Of a stretch of 64,000 nucleotides of DNA, positions 59,441-64,000 are shown piece after piece (within the stretch, counting starts at the first letter, position 1; every line of letters starts with the position of its first letter). Made by a program: the position numbers and the translations under genes. Source of the stretch: Hirsutella rhossiliensis (Eukaryota; Ascomycota; Sordariomycetes; Hypocreales; Ophiocordycipitaceae); the NCBI RefSeq assembly GCF_020360975.1, contig NW_025408683.1:1302001-1366000 (forward strand), read 5' to 3'. The notes beneath the pieces were generated by a model. That model was not told where the DNA came from. It searched no databases and worked only from the letters and a program-made list of their open reading frames with translations.

Positions 59441-59953
59441 AGTAGCTTTGGGCCCACCAGATGGCCAAGATTTAAAAGCATCGAGGGGAGCACGAGCCAT
59501 AATAAGTCCTCAAGGGCGCATTGTAGAATGCTTGGGACGCCGGATGTATGTATGCTGTACAAAAAGGAGAGTCTCTACTGGAACTGGGACTCTTTCTGCT
59601 TCCATGATCAGACTTTCCCTCAAATTTGCTTTTTGACAGCCCAGGCACCCCTGTGCGACAACTAATGGCCCTATATTGTTTTGTTCTCAGTCTGGTCTAA
59701 CGTGGTAACAGTTCACAACGTAACTGCGCGCAGTCACTGTTCAATCCATCTCGAAGATCTTGTCTCCTGCCCGTTAGAATTTTCAGTTAGTAGCATTGAC
59801 CATCTACTCTATGAAAATACACATCCGTGGCCTAGAGTAGGGTTGAGCCGGATTTGACTACTGTAAGCTTTTTCCCAAACCCTCGAGCTCGGACAAAGTC
59901 GCCTCGCTTACTGGCGTCTCAGACTGATCCGCAGACACAGTAATCAACCGTTC

Positions 59954-60160
59954 TCAACTCCTAGCCGGCCTCTCGGTATCAGTCTGGCGAAAGATATCCT
60001 TGTGCAAGAAGAGGTAGTGGGCGCACTCGCCGACCGACTCGCCAAATGTGTCGAGGTAGACGTCGTACTGCACGTCCAATTCGAATCTCATCATCTGCAG
60101 CTGGTTGTCTCGCCAAACCGCACCGTCTCTTTCTGGCACAAGCGGTAGTCAGCCGAAACT
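59954..60160 (-). pseudogene. C-terminal fragment of an unrecognised protein
   Basis: The minus-strand frame starts after an in-frame TGA near 60,163 and reads LPLVPERDGAVWRDNQLQMM, then a segment rich in acidic and aromatic residues (FELDVQYDVYLDTFGESV, CAHYLFLHKDIF), ending at 59,954. It looks like genuine folded-protein sequence, more so than the overlapping arginine-rich frames. No upstream exon could be joined with confidence. It could be the last exon of a spliced gene or a relic. Confidence 0.35.
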
Positions 60161-61583
60161 TGGAAAAACGGCGAGTGCTTCGCCGAGCGCCGAGATCCGA
60201 GCCTCGGGGGGCTGCGTTTGTCGAAACATAAATCCATATGCACAGGAAAAGCGCTGGTGACGCCAAGCCTACTTCTCAGTAAGCATCGGATGGGACAGCT
60301 TCGAATTTCTCAGCTCAGGGTATGTCTTGTCCCGCGTAATTTATGGAACAAGTCAAGGCGATCTGGCTTCAGTCACGAACTGATACATCTGTGAAGGGAC
60401 GCCTCGCGAAGCTTGCTGCACAGCAAGCCATCGACTCCCTTGAGTGGACTTATTTTACGAGTGTTCTCCTGTTCGCCAATTCATGTGACCAGAGATAATC
60501 TTATATATTCCTGCCAATAAAGCGTATGCCGATCGTTGATTAAACCAGCGAGATGTATATAAATTATTTTACATCGTCGCCCCTTCGCAGTCTTTAAATA
60601 TGATTTAGAGGTGAACACATCTGCCCGCAGTGATATATCAGGACCCGGTCGAATAGGTCAAGACTTAAGACGGGGGGCGATGCATACCTGCGTGTGTCAA
60701 CGAGGCCTGTGATCTATTCACTCACTGCACGCACATCGAGAAGTCTTGCCCTCCAGTTTATAATCCGCAATATTCATTTCTAGGGTAGAGAGGCTCCGTA
60801 GATTAACGAGCCACTCAGTCCTCGCTCGTCATTTTCTTATCAAGCGAATGCCACTGTGCCTTTCCTGGTTGATGTGGTCTGTCCATGTCTCCTTCTCGAG
60901 TATCACCCGCTAGAGTAAACTCCAGAGACTCAAATCGTATTCCACTGTCCCCCGTGAGGATGCATTGCCGTATTTGAGAAGATGGGCCGAGCAGGTAAAT
61001 GAAGCCCTTCGGTTATCTTTCTCTGTCAGGGAGTGCCGCTAGACCGACTCAATGTACGGGCATACAAAACCATGAATAATACCACACCCCTTGTTCGAGC
61101 CTCCTAATCGCCTCTTAATATAAGGATGAGTATTCCGACTTGCCCCACAGAGCTTGGTTACAAAAAAAGGGCGCCAACACGCGCCGCGATTGCGAATATA
61201 GGCTGCCTTCTCAAGGGAGTATATAGAGGTTACGGTGTGTAGGTCTATTTTCAAGTCGTTCTTGAGTTATGTATTGTTAAAGAGTCCCAGCCCTCTTCCC
61301 CCTACCGCACAGCCACCTCGACAACTTGAACATGTAGATGCTGCACAGTACTAGAATCATCACCAACCTTTAGGGATTCAGGAGTATTACGCTTCTAGGA
61401 GCCTAGGATGACCCTTTTACGACATCGCTGGAGCATCTCGAAGACCGTCCTAGAAGACTTGAAGCCTGGATGGGCATCCGGCCTGTCGCCCTATACGGAT
61501 CCACCCTGGGATGCGCTCATGTGACGCTCGTGCCGACTGGACGTCGAGTTGATGATGCCGCTTGCCAAGGGTGAATCCAACTG

Positions 61584-61987
61584 CTATGGAATGTTCATAT
61601 GGTCGGCGACTCCCTCGGCATGCTCAAAAGCATCGTTACCAACATCCAGGATAAAGGTAAGCCGGTATGGTGGCCCGAGTGCCAAAGTGACGAAGACACA
61701 TTTTCCGTTGTGTTGCAGAAAGTGTGTCACAGGGCCGGGCAAAAGCGCATGAATCTCAACCCCATCCCCGTAATGCGATCCGAGATGTTGGCCATGACCT
61801 TTGCAATCTCGGTCAGCGACTGGGCTACAGGCAGCCCCCATATGAGTCTTCTGCCCTCAAGTTCAAGGAGCGACAAGAAGCTTTGCTGCGGCTGCCACAC
61901 GTCGGAGAATGAAACACGTAGCGTCCTGCCTACGATCACTGGCCTGCGGCCCCTACGACGGAAGAGGCAGTTAGCCGGCTCAGGCAT
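61584..61987 (-). pseudogene. Possible frameshifted gene remnant, strand uncertain
   Basis: On the minus strand the upstream frame (61,987 to about 61,770) contains SLTEIAKVMANISDRITGMG. Protein-like sequence then continues in another frame (to 61,584) with FLQHNGKCVFVTLALG and YRLTFILDVGNDAFEHAEGV. One frameshift or a missed small intron would link them. The plus strand also has a 137-codon frame (61,599-62,012), so orientation is not settled. Family unknown. Confidence 0.25.
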
Positions 61988-62319
61988 CTGCGCCGTCTAC
62001 TATAACGCTTGATCTATGCCGACGCGCTTGTCTATCGCCCAGGGCGCTAGCTTAAGGACGACGCCTCAGTTAGCGGCCACGATAGCCTTAACTCAGCCTT
62101 AACACGATTTTCCCGCGGCTCTCGCTCCTATGTCGGCAGGAGCCTAGCACATAACGAAATCGCCACTACCATTAGCACGATCCTACGCCTCAGAGGTCTC
62201 TCGGGAACTCAATGAGGGTAGTTCAACCATAGCAACGGCATATACCTATAAACATTACTTACGGCACGGCGGAAGGCGGGAATAGTTAACCCTTCCGAGG
62301 AAAAGAAGGGCCTTGTCTA

Positions 62320-62985
62320 ACGCGCCAACCGCTCAGGCTATTGAGCCAAATTTCAAAGTGGGGTAGCGTGGCTTGTCAAGGCGCAGCGCCGATACCTCCT
62401 TGCGCCTACGTTGACCCCTCGGCCTACGATGTCTTGAACGTGCCGAGGCTATAGGAGCAGAGGCGCCGCCGCCGCCGCCTCCTTCAACAGCGCCGGCAGT
62501 TTAACCACCAAGAAGACTGCAGCTACAGTCACTACATAAGGCTTGCGATACCTTTAGCAACACGGTGATACATACGAGCCGGGCACACGCATGCAACGGG
62601 CATACCAACGAGCTATACGCCGCACGCCACTCTCTGACGATGAGGATGAGCTTGCTAGCGACCCTCAACACAGCTCGTTAGGTGACAAGGCTAATAAGGC
62701 TGACGGGTTACAACACCAGCCGGTTGACCTCACACAAGATGTAATCTACATGGCGATACTCTCATAAGAGCCCTCAAAAGAGCCTACGCAAGAGGTAGAC
62801 ACACAATGGGATAAGGCAGAGGCAGAGGTCGAAGAGGAGGGACGGGCATAGCAAGAATTATATAAGGAGGGCCTTTAGGCGCAGGGAATGTGCGCACCCA
62901 ATTGTGCGGTGTCGGCGCTGCGCCTTTGATTAGCCACACTACCCCCCTTTGAAATTTGGCTCAATAGCCTGAGCGGTTGGAGCGT
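62320..62985 (+). mobile_element. Non-autonomous DNA transposon with ~85-bp TIRs and TA duplication
   Basis: 666 bp. The left end ACGCGCCAACCGCTCAGGCT and the right end, read as reverse complement, ACGCTCCAACCGCTCAGGCT, continue as inverted repeats for about 85 bp with few differences. They include an internal GGCGCAGCGCC palindrome. TA flanks both ends (62,318-62,319 and 62,986-62,987), as in Tc1/mariner-pogo elements. The interior has a (CCG)n stretch near 62,465 and a 58-codon ORF. It is too short for a transposase, so it would depend on one elsewhere. RIP is slight. Confidence 0.88.
62591..62767 (+). pseudogene. Acidic coding remnant inside the TIR element
   Basis: The ATG-started frame of 58 codons reads MQRAYQRAIRRTPLSDDEDE and continues to TAA at 62,765. 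The same frame goes on past that stop with acidic sequence (VDTQWDKAEAEVEEEGRA) until further TAG stops. The stops fit CAA/CAG-to-TAA/TAG changes. It probably derives from the C-terminal part of the parent transposase, but no catalytic residues are included. Confidence 0.4.
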
Positions 62986-62987
62986 TA

Positions 62988-63888
62988 TTAACTAGTGTCA
63001 GAGCAGAAGGGGACTTATAATACGCGTTAATAACACCTCCAATGGGGGTGCTCCTATTTTGCATCCATAGGCTAAAAACCACCTCATAGTAACACTTCAT
63101 CCGGAATACACTGGAGAAGGCTGCTATTGAAAGCAGAGCCTGAAAGGCAGGGGACTGTACTATCCCTGTAATCTACCAGGCTGTCGCTTAGTCGCTTGCT
63201 CCGTTAGCCTCTGCCTTTGTAGGGTGGGTGTGCCGGAAGCTAGGCAATATAGATACGCAATTTAAAATGTCATCGTGTGAAAAAAACAGCTTAAGACATA
63301 GTGGAACACTAACGCGCTACATGCCCTATTATCTAGGACATGGATCTTAGATCAGCGATCTCATCGTTTATGATAGCAGTCTCTCTGCGACACTTCCTCT
63401 GCCTAAGCTATATCACATGCCGAGCAACATAGCAAAACTCTTTCGTTGGGGGAATCATTAAGCTCGCCCATCGCAGTTCGATACGAGGTAAGTGCCAACA
63501 GTGAGGTCAGGTCATATTAGGGAGTGCTGAGAGGTATGCACCGGCTGCGCTCGTTGATCCTTTGCGTGTCAGTGCACCCCTTCGTCCCCTGGTACTTGCC
63601 CTGCTCTCATATAGCACAGCGGCCGATCACCAACTATTCTTCCCGCCGTATCTACAGGTCAAGCTGAAAACATGGAGCAAATAAGTCGCCGTCCTCCGAT
63701 AGCGCCCCTCGACTACTCGACCGAGATGGATATAAGGATCGGGCTGTGATTCCCACGTCTTATGTTCATCTAGCTCCATCCCATCGCTTCACCCAGCTCT
63801 CGCTTCCATCCTTGGCTGAGCTAATCCTCTACCTGCCCGTGATCTATTAACGGTTCATCCCACCCGGAGCATCGTCTGTTAAGGCGTT
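62988..63888. other. Intergenic sequence and likely promoter of the downstream gene
   Basis: Non-RIP sequence with no coding frame. A TATAAG box is at 63,731-63,736, about 155 bp before the ATG at 63,889. It is followed by a pyrimidine-rich stretch (about 63,755-63,840), the usual layout of a fungal promoter and leader. Confidence 0.4.
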
Positions 63889-64000
63889 ATGAACCGTCTC
63901 TTTCCTTTGGCGGTGCTGGTCTTGTCTCAATTGGCTGAGGCTCGCTTCGGCCAATTTTATAAGCGGTTCAAGGCGGGCGAATGCTGTCCCTGTCCAAAGC
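63889..64000 (+). CDS. Secreted cysteine-containing protein, N-terminal part only
   Basis: The first 37 codons are visible before the window ends. MNRLFPLAVLVLSQLAEA is a textbook signal peptide: basic residue early, hydrophobic core, and small residues AEA for cleavage after residue 18. The mature part begins RFGQFYKRFKAG and reaches ECCPCP, with Cys32, Cys33 and Cys35. A Lys-Arg pair at 25-26 could be a Kex2-type processing site, making 19-26 a short propeptide. The start is fixed by an in-frame TAA at 63,880-63,882; no other ATG lies between. The family cannot be known from this piece. A small secreted cysteine-rich protein is plausible, but so is any secreted enzyme. Confidence 0.65.
   Translation, partial: MNRLFPLAVLVLSQLAEARFGQFYKRFKAGECCPCPK

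Larger units (their letters stand above)
59441..62319. other. Non-RIP intergenic region with coding remnants only
   Basis: Normal composition. Apart from the two fragments listed separately (59,954-60,160 and 61,584-61,987), I see no supported gene. Short frames at 59,448-59,636 and 61,039-61,254 have no motif. Confidence 0.5.

Noticed and set aside
1..64000. tRNA and rRNA genes
   Set aside because: Scanning for tRNA-like TTCGA loops with matching acceptor arms, and for rRNA-like stretches, gave no credible candidate. A covariance-model search would be decisive.

Overview
This looks like nuclear DNA of a filamentous ascomycete (Pezizomycotina). The main evidence is repeat-induced point mutation (RIP). 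From base 1 to about 36,050, and again over most of 39,380-52,400, the dinucleotides CpA and TpG are almost absent on both strands while CpG survives, and decayed transposon frames are broken by TAA and TAG at former CAA, CAG and TGG codons. Intact genes occur only where CpA and TpG return. They look fungal: an intronless microsomal-type cytochrome P450, an orthodox aquaporin with one 72-bp intron, and the 5' end of a gene for a small secreted protein. The species cannot be named from the sequence.

Layout. 1-1,824: inverted, edge-truncated copy of a Ty3/gypsy family ('Gyp2'). 1,825-33,400: an old gypsy-like host remnant split by younger insertions. These are a gypsy element 'Gyp1' (3,670-22,608), itself carrying a complete 7.8-kb Gyp2 (11,291-19,103), a 568-bp insertion and a 697-bp solo LTR ('Z'); a complete 6,356-bp Ty1/copia element (23,183-29,538); and another Z solo LTR (30,098-30,793). 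Most insertions have matching 5-bp target-site duplications. 33,420-34,520: GC-rich, RIP-mutated ghost of an alanine-rich gene. 34,790-35,697: copia LTR relics. 36,051-38,886: non-RIP island with a RIP-killed membrane-protein fragment and the intact P450. 38,887-39,372: almost unmutated copia solo LTR. 39,378-52,915: second RIP block with a 5'-truncated inverted Gyp1 relative, a third Z solo LTR, another gypsy integrase/chromodomain remnant, and a copia LTR fragment interrupted by a 169-bp insertion. 52,916-57,218: mostly non-RIP sequence with gene fragments. 57,219-58,235: aquaporin. 58,380-59,440: short RIP block. 59,440-64,000: non-RIP sequence with small coding remnants, a 666-bp TIR element with a TA duplication, and the secreted-protein gene running off the right edge.

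How it fits together. This is a gene-poor, repeat-rich compartment with isolated genes embedded in it. The P450 and aquaporin have no recognisable biosynthetic partners here, so no gene cluster is claimed. The regions most worth follow-up are a conserved third ORF in the Gyp1 family, the near-total loss of ATG codons caused by RIP, the ghost gene at 33-34 kb, the series of differently mutated copia LTRs around the P450, and the truncated secreted cysteine-containing protein at the right edge.
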